Source: Carettochelys insculpta (Eukaryota; Chordata; Testudines; Carettochelyidae). From it: a stretch of 64,000 nt of DNA. This document shows, piece after piece, positions 34,296-44,307 of the stretch. The stretch covers positions 318,121,501 through 318,185,500 of the forward strand of contig NC_134137.1 of assembly GCF_033958435.1 (NCBI RefSeq), in the 5' to 3' direction. Position 1 is the first letter of the stretch. Each line of letters starts with the position of its first letter. The translations under genes were made by a program, and so were the position numbers. The notes beneath the pieces were generated by a model. It worked only from the letters and a program-made list of their open reading frames with translations. It was not told where the DNA came from and ran no database searches.

Positions 34296-34403
34296 GCAAC
34301 AGAGAAGTAGCTGTGTTAGTCTGTATTCTAACAAAACATACAAGCAGCCATGTAGCACCTTATTACTTTGTTAGTCTTTAAGATGCTACATGACTGCTTG
34401 TTG
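34296..34403. mobile_element. PLE-derived inverted fragment
   Basis: GTAGCTGTGTTAGTCTGTAT and CAAGCAGCCATGTAGCACCTTA are followed by the inverted TTTGTTAGTCTTTAAG and ATGCTACATGACTGCTTG. This matches the ends of the PLE copy at 41.4-42.1 kb, so it is a short foldback remnant of the same pseudo-LTR. Confidence 0.6.
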
Positions 34404-36884
34404 GTTTTCCCAGTATTTGCCCAAAAAAGGGGGCAAGTGGGCATGTGACCTGAAAAGTTTACTCTGAGGAGATCATAACGGCAGATTCATGAATACCAGT
34501 GTGAGAACCACAAGGAAGTTTCATGGCAGCAGGGTACTAAAGATACCAGGATTGTAACTGAAAGGAAACAAAATGACTGTGTTCCCCAGAAATGACAAGG
34601 TTCTATATGGTATATTTGTGCTAACTGTGGCTGTGTCCATGCCTACTCACAATGTGGCTCAGGAAACCATAAAATGATATCAATGATTATGGAAAAAAGG
34701 GAATTCAGTTATAAACTCGGTAGTTTCAAAATGGTTGTGAAGTATGCATTTCATAAGCTAAAATGTTGTTGGTGTTGTATACACACTCATATGGATGCAT
34801 ATGTGGCCAACACTAGTACGATAATCGTCACTGGCTGCACACTCCATAAAGTTTGTGAGTGTAAAAAAGGAGTGCTTCCATCCGGAATGGGCTCAGAATT
34901 AGTCAGATTTACAGACTCTGTATAAGCAGCTGCAGACTGGCCCTGGTACCCAGCAAACAAGGGATGCCATTTGTGCACGTCTCGGCACCACAGGGAAGCA
35001 GAGGGACATATTTTCTTTTGCTGAGCAACACCTTCATGCCCTCTGCAGCTGCTGAAAAAGTGCGTGAGGGAACACTGGCATGTAATTCTGAGAATACATA
35101 GCTTTGTCAGCTTTTATTCTTCAGTGCCCACTTGTCATTAAACCAAGCGTGCCTGTGACAAATCACTTGTTACAGAAGTAACCCTTCTGCCAGTAGCATT
35201 CAGCAGCAGCCAGAGCCAGGTTCAATATGTAGGGGTTCTTTTTAATCCATTTCACACAGAACTGTCTTGAACACTCACCCAGTAGCCTGGGAAATTCACA
35301 CCCTGGGCACCTCGGAGGGGCAATGCTTTCCCATTTGCAAGCACACAGTCTGAGTGTAGAAAAGAAACTTTTAATGAAAGAAGCAGAGAAGTCACATGAC
35401 ATTAGGTTGGGAAAAATACCACAACCAGATTTCAGAACCAACCCCCGAGTAACCATCCCAACTCCAATGGATTGAGCAATGTCCTTTGCCTCTCAGGCTC
35501 ACCAGTCCAGCAATATAAGAGTCCCATTCACACACCCAAACTTAATCCATACCCCACATCAAATGCCCCACTGACTCTTCTGTCCAGTCCATGCAGACCC
35601 CAACACGTCACCCTGATGACTTCCCTCAAGGAGCCTAAGGCAATGTCACCTTTGTGTTGGTCCTGTGGTCTACTTTCCCCTGCCAGCTGCCCTGCTGGCC
35701 ACATCTCCTTCCAGTCACCCACCCACCTGGCCACCGTTTGATAGGTTTGGCTCAAGACAAAACCCTGTGGTTTCAGCTCTCAATCTCAGTATCCACTAGG
35801 GTGGATTCTCATGCAAAAGCATATAGACTCTAGCATCCAGCTTTTACTTCACTCTTTAAACAGTCGGGGGCAGGGGAGAAGGACTAGTAAAACCAGGCTT
35901 ATGGCTAGGTTTGGCCAAAGGCTCCTAGCCAGCTGGTTCAATCAATAACCCCCTCCCGCTGCTGCCTCCTAATGTTCAGATGAGGGAGCCCATGCGATCC
36001 ATATTTTACACATTGATGATGATTGCCCTGTACCCTCCACAACAACTTCAAGCATTGGTGAGACTCTACAATGCTTGCACTGGGTGATAGCATAAACCGT
36101 GACTTTACAACACCGTGTTGTTTACAATAGACGAAAATCCATTGCTTCACCTGCTACCCATCAGGCATTGTTTGCAAGGCATCATATATGCACAACTTTG
36201 CATTTTCATGCAAATAATCTCTAAAGGACATATTCTGCGGATTCTTTCAACAGTACTGAGCTCCTGTTTACACATTCCTTACACAGACAATTAAAACAGG
36301 GAACCTCCACTGGGTTACCACCATAGGTTTTAATTTATGCTGTGGAGCCAGATGGCCAAGTTGAAATGCTTGGCAATACTTTCATTTTAAATATTCACAT
36401 TTGTTTACACACCTCTATTATCAGGAGCACACAAACCCTTAAAACACCCTTAGCCACTTTGGCTTTGGACTAGATGTGCACATTTTGAAAACTGTTTCTT
36501 GTCAGTTGTAGTAACTGCACTTATTAGTCACTATTATGAAACACTAAGTACAAGGTTAAAACTGGTGAAGACTGGAGAAACAAGAAGAAGGCTATTTAAT
36601 CACTGGGTGGTGGCAGATCTGAATTATTACTTTAATTATATTTATTTTTCTACATATGTAGCAAGATACAAAGACATTTACCTACCCATTTTCCTGTGTT
36701 AAAAGTTATTCTGCATGTAGTAGTACTTTTTTTAAGCACATAACAATTACTGCATGTTCCCCATCCTTCCTGTGTATACTTCCAATATTTTAACCTGGAA
36801 AGTGGAGGTTGTGAGGGCACAAGTTACACTATTACAAGTCATGTGCTGTGAATTGTGATAGACCAATCCCAAATCAGAATACAT
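34404..36884. other. Intergenic, nothing recognised
   Basis: No family motif seen in any frame. The small frames at 35.2-35.8 kb show no codon pattern or domain that I recognise. Confidence 0.5.
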
Positions 36885-36887
36885 CTT

Positions 36888-37273
36888 GGCTGTGGCCACA
36901 CTAGACCCTCTTTTCGGAAGGGCTATGGTAACATGGCACTTTGGAATAAGCTAGTGAGACACTGTCATAAATATGCAGCATCTCATTAGCATAATGGCAG
37001 CCATGTGTGCTTTGAAATTGCTGGTTTCAAAATGTGTGCTGCCCATGTACCCAGGGACCCTCTGGTTTTGGGAAGAAGGTGTTTCAAAATCAGAGGGGCT
37101 GTTTCAAAATGTCCCCAGCTACAGGGCCAGCACGCATTTTGAAACCGTCAGTTTTGAAGCACGCATGGCTGCTAATGTGGCACTGCATATTCATTGCGGC
37201 AACTCATTAACATATTCTGAAGTACCATATTACCATAGCTCCCCCAAAAGGAGCAACTCGTGTGGTCACAGCC
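36888..37273. mobile_element. Harbinger-like palindromic MITE
   Basis: The 386-base unit begins GGCTGTGGCCACACTAGACC and ends in the inverted CGTGTGGTCACAGCC. It has CTT on both sides (36885-36887 and 37274-37276), a perfect 3-base target duplication. The arms share further inverted motifs such as TTTCAAAATG...CATTTTGAAA and TCATTAGCATA. No coding capacity. The 3-base duplication and GGCTG...CAGCC ends fit PIF/Harbinger. Confidence 0.8.
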
Positions 37274-37303
37274 CTTATGTTCTTTATACTTGGGAAGGTG
37301 ATT

Positions 37304-39300
37304 TCATAGAATCACAGAATCACAGGGCTGGAAGGGACCTCAGGAGGTTATCTAGTCCAGGCCCCTGCTTCAAGCAGGATCAACCCCTACTAAGTCATCC
37401 CAGCCAGGACCTTGTCCAGCCAGGACTTAAACACCTCAAGGGATGGAGAATCCACCACCTCTCTAGGCAACGCATTCCAATGCTTCACCACTTGCCTGGT
37501 AAAGTAGTTTTTCCTAATATCTAACCTACACCTTTCCCTCTTCAGCTTCTGACCATTACTCCTTATTCTGCCATCTAACATGACTGAGAACAGTTTCTCA
37601 CCCTCCTTTTTGAGCTCCCCTTCAGGAAGTTGAAGGCTGCTATTAAATCACCTCTAAGTCTTCTCTTCTGTAAACTAAACAAGCCCAAATCCCTCAGCCT
37701 ATCCTCATAGGTCTTGTGCTCCAGACCCTTAACCATTTTTGTTGCCCTTCACTGAACTTGCTCCAGCAAATCCACATCCTTTTTATACTGGGGGGCCCAA
37801 AACTGAACACAATATTCCAGATGTGGCCTCACCAGTGCCGAATAAAGAGGAATAACTACTTCTCTAGATCTGCTCGAAATGCTCCTCCTAATGCACCCCA
37901 GTATGCCATTAGCCTTCTTGGCTACAAGGGCACACTGTTTACTCATATCCAGCCTTTCATCCACCATAACCCTTAGGTCCCTTTCCATCGTACTGCTGCT
38001 GAGCTTGTCGGTCCCCAGCCTGTAACAATGTTTGGGATTCTTCAATCCCAGGTGCAGGACTCTACACTTCTCCTTATTGAACTACATCAGATTTCTTTTG
38101 GCCCAGTCCTACAATTTATCCAGGTCACTCTGGATTCTCTCTCTACCCTCCAATGTATCTACCTCTCCCCCTAGTTTTGTGTCATCCACAAACGTGCTGA
38201 GGGTGCAACCCAGTTCCTCCTCCAGTTCATTAATAAAGATGTTGAATAACACTGGCCCCAGAACCAAGCCGTGCGGCACTCCACTTGAAACAGACCACCA
38301 TCCAGATATTGAAAGCCATTGACTACTACCCATTGGGCCCAACCATCAAGCCAGTTTTCTATCCATCTTATAGTCCAAGGATCCAATCCATATTTCGTTA
38401 ACTTATGGACAAGAATGTTGTGGGAGACCGTATAAAAAGCCTTGCTGAAGTCAAGGTATATCACATCCACTGACTTCCCCATGTCCACAGAGCTTGTTAC
38501 CTCATCATAGAAGCTAATCAGATTGGTCAGGCAGGACTTGCCCCTGGTGAATCCATGTTGGCTACTTTTGATCACTTTCCCCTCTTCCAAGTGCTTCAAA
38601 ATGGATTCCTTGACGATTCCCTCCATTATTTTCCCAGGGATTGAGGTAAGGCTGATGGGTCTATAGTTCCCTGGATTGTCCTTCTTTCCTTTTTTAAAGA
38701 CAGGCACTATGTTTGCCTTCTTCCAGTCATCCGGTATCTCCCCTGATCTCCAAGAGTCTTCAAGGATAATGGCCAAAGGTTCAGCAATGACCTCTGCCAA
38801 TTCCCTCAGTACCCTGGGGTGCATTAAATCCAGACCCATGGACTTGTGCACATCTAGTTTTTCTAGATAGCTCAGAACTTGTTCCTTCCCCACAGATGGC
38901 TGCCCTCCACCTTCTCATACTGCATCATCTAGGACCGTCATGGGGAAGCTGACTTTATCCGTGAAGACTGAGGCAAAAAAAGCATTGAGTACTTCAGCTT
39001 TTCCTGCATCATCTGTCACTAGGTTACCTCCCTCATCCAGTAATGACCCCACACCTTCTCTGATAACCTGTTTATTGTTCACATGCCTGTAGAAACCCTT
39101 CTTGTTACTCTTCACATCCCTGGGCAGCTGCAATTCCAATTGTGCTTTCGCTTTCTTGATTACTGCCCGGCATTCTCCAGCCGTATGTTTATACTCCTCC
39201 TTAGTCAACTGTCCACATTTCCATTTCTTGTATGCATCCTTTTTGAATTTAAGCTGCCTAAGGATTTCCCTGTTAAGCCAAGCTAGTTGTTAAGCCAAGC
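37304..39300 (-). mobile_element. CR1 LINE, 2 kb, minus strand
   Basis: The 3' end is at about 37306 (CATAGAATCACAGAATCACAG). The element reads leftward from about 39300. It covers the end of the endonuclease-RT linker, the whole RT domain and the C-terminal region. The 5' end shows three short direct copies of TTAAGCCAAGC (39273-39325) at its junction with the flank. Confidence 0.92.
37390..39208 (-). pseudogene. CR1 ORF2 reverse transcriptase, frameshifted
   Basis: Pieces in order on the minus strand: 39208-38915 (VFTDKVSF region), 38893-38171 (NYRPISLTSIPGK, VIYLDFSKAFYTVSHN), 38342-38109 (VLGPVLFNIFIN, STFVDDTKLGG), 38045-37749 ([30 protein letters not shown]) and 37581-37390 (VVKHWNALPREVVD). 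The catalytic FADD is changed to FVDD. A frame change near 38300, within SVSSGVPHGL, joins the second and third pieces, and others separate the later ones. It cannot encode a working enzyme. Confidence 0.88.
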
Positions 39301-39559
39301 TGGTTTCCCTGTTAAGCCAAGCCAATTCCACTCAAGACTCAAAGAACTAAAAAGATTTAATGAGAGTATTTTTGAAAGTGTAATTGAAATATTTGCAAAA
39401 GACAATGTAAATAAACAAAACAGGACTAAATTTGTGAACAATGGTCAAATGTTGATGTTATTGTACCCATTTCCTTGCCCTATGTAACATTTGGTTTAAA
39501 TATTTCCATTATTATGCTTAGAAGAAAAATTTGAAAAACATTTCAAGGCTCAGGCCCTG

Positions 39560-40312
39560 ATTCAGCTGAAATGATTGGCAAATGAAAATCAATGTTGATA
39601 AATGATAAAAAAAACCAGCATGCTATGAATCATTAAGAACGGGCTAGGTAATAAGGTAGAAATATTACCTTGCCTCAAAATAAATTCATGTTAAACCTGC
39701 ATCTTGAATACTGCATAAGGAGGTGGTCATCACATCTCAAAAAGATATACTGGAATCGGTAAACCTTAGGAAAAGGAAACAAAAATTGTTTAAAGTTATG
39801 GAATCATCTCAGGAGAGATTAGTAAGGCAGACTTTTTAGTTTGGAAAATAGATGAAAGGAGTGGGGATATTATAAAGGTCTATATAAACTCATGACTGGT
39901 ATGGTGAAAATATATAAGGAAGTGCTATTTACTCCTACTCACAACACAAGAAATAAGAGTTGCCCAATGAAATCATTAGGCATTAGGTTTAAAACAAACA
40001 AAAGAAATTATATTTTCACTCAGTGCACAGTCAGCCTGTGGAACTCTTTGCCAGAGGATGCTGTGAAAACCAAGGCTATAACAGGGTTCAAAAAATACTA
40101 GGTAAGCTCATGAAGGATAGGTCTATCAGTGGCTACCAGCCAGGAAGGGCACAGATGATGTCCCAAGTCTCGTTTGCCAGAAGCTGGGAATGGGCAATAG
40201 GGGATGGATTACTTGTGTTCAGATAATTCCATCTGGGGCACCTGACACTGGGAACTCTCAGAAGACAGGTGGGTCTTTGGTCTGACCCAGCATAGGAATT
40301 CTTATGTTCAGT
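39560..40312 (+). mobile_element. Old CR1/L3-type LINE, 3' end
   Basis: The frame at 39892-40101 reads YKEVLFTPTHNTRNK, FKTNKRNYIFTQCTVSLWNSLPED and ITGFKKY, the C-terminus of a CR1-clade ORF2. The 3' UTR ends GGTCTGACCCAGCATAGGAATTC and TTATGTTC, the tail of an older CR1 subfamily than those at 0 and 37 kb. Upstream, LNKFMVKPASW-like pieces can be traced to about 39.56 kb through many indels. Confidence 0.75.
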
Positions 40313-41379
40313 TATAGATAGTGATAAATTTTAAAATGTATTACATAATAATACTAAAGTGACAAAAGAATTTACAGCATAACAACTTAACTCTTCTTTT
40401 ATACTCATGTTCCGATAATGAAAGAAATGGTCAATTCCTTGATAAAGGAATTAATGTGTGGTCATTCTCTTAAGTTGTATATGATGATGTATGGAGCTTC
40501 CTTTAAAGTGAGATCTATCCTATCTATTTTAAATTATAATAAGGTAATGAACATTAAATCACCTTTTTCCACATCTAATGTTCTGCTAATATATTAATCT
40601 TCCACACTTCAAAATTTAAATGTCTTCTACTTTTTATCAAATATTAATACCCAACATAATTCTAATTATCATTTGCATCAATGAAAATTCTTCAGTCATC
40701 AATATGGCAAATATTCTCCTACACTTCCTAAAACCAGTGGGGAAAAAACATATTAACTAAATAGCCCATATTTATTTCTTGAGGCACTTTTATTAATACA
40801 TCTTTTTTTGAACATACTAATCAACTTAACTTTAACATGAAGCCTGCACTTTAAGCCTAAAAGCCCGCTCACTATTGTCATTTCAATACATTTTCAGTAA
40901 GCATAAGCCAACATTATCCTCATGTCTACACCTCCTCCTGATAAGGGGAGAGTGACTGCAGGACAAAAATTGGCCTTGGAGACAACTTGTAGCATCTCCT
41001 GTGAAATGTCTTGGGGCAGGGTGTATGGGGGGGTGCTCTCATGGATTGTCATAGTGATCTTCCTGTAACGGGTTTTGAATGCCATTGAAGGCTGTGGTCC
41101 CAGGAATCCTCTAGGCTCATCTCACTCATTGAGCAGAGGCTGGGTCATCTGCCTCAGGTGGTGCAGCTTAAAGAGTGGTGCACAGCCCAAATCACCAGGT
41201 GGTTCCCCAAACACATTCAGACACTAGTTCTAGATCCCTCTCCATAAGTGAAGGTTCCCATTCTCTGTGGGCATTCACCAATTCCATAAGGCATTTTGTC
41301 TCCTCCAAGAATAGATTTATTAGTATTCCTTCCTGCTGAAGAGCCTGAACCTTCCATGCCCCAGGAAACTCAGTCTGTT
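40313..41379. other. Intergenic, nothing recognised
   Basis: AT-rich without recognisable elements or frames. Confidence 0.5.
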
Positions 41380-41484
41380 CCTGTAGTAACAGAGAGGAAG
41401 CTGTGCTAGTCTATACACTAGCAAAACAAAAAGCAGTCAAGTAGCACTTTAAAGACTAGCAAAATAGTTTATAAGCTTTGCCCA

Positions 41485-41910
41485 CATATCTTCTCTGGAA
41501 ATACCATCACTGGACCTAACCAGGTTACTCACAGAATCACGGGCACTTTCTCATGCTCCTCTACTAACATCATATATGCCATCATGTGCCAACAACGCCC
41601 AGATGTTTTGTATATTGGACAGACTTCTAACTCCCTTCAACAAAGGGTCAAAGGGAACAAAACAGACATCAAAACACTCCAGATTCATAAACCAGTTAGT
41701 CAACATTTTAATGGAATGCGGCATTCTGTCAATGACCTAAAGGTATGTGTGTTACTGAAGAAGAATTATCACACTGTTCTGGAAAGGGAAGCAGCCGAGC
41801 TGGCTTTTATATTCAAATTCGGCACATTAACACATGGTTTAAATCGTGATGGGAACTTTCTGAGTCACTATAGGGGCTCGTCTGCATACTTGACTCAGTC
41901 TAATTCTTGA
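41485..41910 (+). pseudogene. PLE GIY-YIG endonuclease domain, RT missing
   Basis: In PLE proteins the RT is followed by a GIY-YIG nuclease thought to nick target DNA. This frame is open for 141 codons. It begins HIFSGNTITGPNQ in the linker, reaches the Cys-bearing AIMCQQ and then VLYIGQTSNSLQQRVKGNKTDI, which holds the YIG motif and the conserved Arg. Copy 2 has His-Lys where this one has Asn-Lys. HTVLEREAAELAFIFKFGTL follows, and the natural-looking end is at 41910. There is no start codon of its own apart from the internal ATG at 41584, and no RT. It is a truncated fragment whose frame happens to be intact. Confidence 0.82.
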
Positions 41911-42039
41911 CCTTCCCCCCCAACCCCTCCACTCTCTGATTTGCTCACCTTGATTATCTTTTTCTGATTTGTCCTCCTTGCTTACTGTTTTTGGTTCTCT
42001 GTGCCTTAAATATTGAGTCTGTTCTGGTCTGGCTATGGT

Positions 42040-42070
42040 CTGAAGAAGTGGGTCTGTCCCACGAAAGCTC
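42040..42070 (+). ncRNA. Hammerhead-ribozyme-like core in the PLE pseudo-LTR
   Basis: CTGAAGA (42040-42046) is followed by a hairpin with a perfect GTGGG/CCCAC stem and then GAAA (42063-42066) and GCTC. This is the order of the hammerhead core: CUGANGA, stem II, GAAA, stem III. Hammerhead motifs are known in Penelope-like elements. The stem III closure and stem I pairing are not convincing in this copy, so self-cleavage is doubtful here. Confidence 0.5.
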
Positions 42071-42127
42071 ACCTAATAAACTATTTTGCTAGTCTTTAAA
42101 GTGCTACTTGACTGCTTTTTGTTTTGA

Positions 42128-43865
42128 TAGTCTGTTCCTGGTTCCCCTTTGTAGAAGGGGCATGTACAATTATACTTTTTCAGAATTAATGCTGCAGTCT
42201 TTTGCCCTCCAGTAAAGGAGCCTCCGATTATTGATGAATTCATGGCACAGGACTGGAGTCCACTGCTTGCCACTGCTCGAGCCGCTGGCAAATGTCCTTT
42301 AGGAGGTGAATGTTCCCCCAATAGAAATTGTGGAGGGTGGTATACTCAGACCATACACTGATCGGCACTTGGGTCTGGTCGTCAGGTCAGGTGAATGTTC
42401 TCAGAGCAGGAATCACATTCATCTATACTCACTGAAATATGAAAGTGGAAAGCTGGTTTGATGTGGTCCCTGCAGTTTACTACGATCAGTGAAAATGTGG
42501 GGACAGGGACTTTTTTATAGACTATGTAAGAGTCACACACAAAAACACTGATACTTGGTAACCACATTTTGCCCCCAGCCACACTGCACAGAGATGGAAC
42601 CATACCACAGCCTTAGATGTGTACTTACTCATACCCTTCAGGCATGTGCTTTCTTATTCACTTCATATCCATGCTGGGACACATGCTTCTGTGGTTTAGA
42701 TGTGGGCAACTTGAGATTTATGGCACAAACACACACATGGAAAATGCCAAGTACTGTTCTCAGTGTATACTTAGCTATAGAAGTGGATGATCATGTTTCT
42801 TATCTGAGCCGAGTCCTGTCTTCACTGCAGTGGCATGATCCAGTTCCAAACAGGGCAGCAGACTTAAAACAGCTGAAGCTGGTTGCTAAAATTGTCTTCC
42901 TGGCTCCTCATACAGACAGTGGAGAAGTATGTGTTGGGGACAGAAGGCTTTGAAACCATTGTCACCAAAGTATGTATGATCTTTAGACATATCCTATTAT
43001 GCTTGAAGTTAGAGCAGTCTTTGGGATGCTTTGACTGGAATCAGGGAGGGAGCAGAAAATAATAAGTGGTTCCCTGATGGCAGGTGTCCAGCAATTGCTG
43101 GATGCAGCATAGACCTGCTCTATACCTGAAGTCTGAAATTTAAGCCAGGGACACCACCTCCATTCAAGTAATGGGATTTCAGATTAAAGGGATGTGAATC
43201 TCCACTTCACGTGATCTGTCATAAGTAAACTCTTCCAATGGTCACCATGATACAAGCACCCACAATTTTTAAAGGTTTTCTAAATCTGCTGTCCTATCAG
43301 GCATTGTAATGGCTTTGTCTTTCTCTTGGAAATACTTTATAAGCTTTTAACCACAAACATATGGTTTCCTATAGTTTTAGAAAATACGTCTTGGATTTTC
43401 ATTATTTATCTCATCCTTCCCCAACCAGGGCTGATCTGGGATGAGGACATGTAACAGGTTCACCCTCTTCTTGTGAGCACAGGGCTTATTCTGCAGTGCC
43501 CTCCTCCCCAACCCACACCTACTGACCCTCCCGTCAGAAGTCACTTGTTTTGGAAAAGTGGAGGGCCTCTGTTTCAAATTTTGTCCTGGGTCCCCCAAAA
43601 CACCTACGTGGTCCTGTGTTCTGTAGAGCATTCTTTCCATATGGATTCATTAAAATAGAATAGTTCTGGTCTAGCAATCTCTCTGTAGTGTGGCTTGCAT
43701 AAGTCATGGTTAATATTGAAATAGTTGGGGGGTTTTATGCTACCAAGAACTTGACAAGAATTAGATCATTCTAAAATATGTATGATCCCTTCCCGGTATC
43801 ATGCTAAAGATCTAATTTTTCTGGGAAAAAGAAAAGTGCTTTTTCTGACTTTAGTTTTCTCACAC
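42128..43865. other. Intergenic, nothing recognised
   Basis: No mobile-element end or coding motif recognised. The frame at 42555-42953 has no recognisable domain. Confidence 0.5.
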
Positions 43866-43868
43866 TTA

Positions 43869-44304
43869 GGCTATGTCTACACGTGCCCCAAACTTCGAAA
43901 TGGCCATGCAAATGGCCATTTCGAAGTTTACTAATGAAGCGCTGAAATGCATATTCAGCGCCTCATTAGCATGCGGGCGGCAGCCGCACTTCGAAATTGA
44001 TGCTCCTTGCCGCCGCGCGGCGCGTCCAGACGGGGCTCCTTTTCGAAAGGATGCCGCCTACTTCGAAGTCCCCTTATTCCCATGAGCTCATTGGAATAAG
44101 GGGACTTCGAAGTAGGCGGCGTCCTTTCGAAAAGGAGCCCCGTCTGGACGCGCCGCGCAGTGGCAAGGCGCGTCAATTTCGAAGCGCTGCTGCCGCCCGC
44201 ATGCTAATGAAGCGCTGAATATGCATTTCAGCGCTTCATTAGTAAACTTCGAAATGGCCATTTGCATGGCCATTTCGAAGTTTGGGGCACGTGTAGACAC
44301 AGCC
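43869..44304. mobile_element. Foldback (palindromic) Harbinger-type MITE
   Basis: The 436-base unit is an almost complete palindrome. Arms of about 210 bases run from GGCTATGTCTACACGTGCCC and its inverse GGGGCACGTGTAGACACAGCC to a centre near 44087 (CCCATGAGCTCATTGG). The arms contain a nested CTTCGAAATGGCCATGCAAA palindrome, GAAGCGCTGAA and CTACTTCGAAGT. Flanks are TTA and AAA, a possible 3-base duplication with one change. The two strands give nearly the same short frames, so none is a gene. Confidence 0.88.
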
Positions 44305-44307
44305 AAA

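Larger units (their letters stand above)
41384..42127 (+). mobile_element. Penelope-like element, endonuclease end between inverted pseudo-LTR pieces
   Basis: The block starts with an inverted pseudo-LTR piece (GCAGTCAAGTAGCACTTTAA near 41432). Next is the GIY-YIG coding end of a PLE, and last the direct pseudo-LTR to 42127 with TTTAAAGTGCTACTTGACTG as the inverse of the first piece. The two terminal pieces of about 50 bases would pair as a stem. The RT domain is absent. This copy ties the dispersed short repeats at 25.0, 27.8, 34.3, 53.2 and 55.0 kb to PLEs. Confidence 0.8.

Noticed and set aside
35163..35755. Overlapping frames of 75-97 residues
   Set aside because: Present on both strands, without domain, start context or splice signals that connect to anything.
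36973..37524. A 183-residue frame
   Set aside because: It runs from the MITE at 36888-37273 into the antisense of a CR1 tail. It is a chance frame over two repeats.
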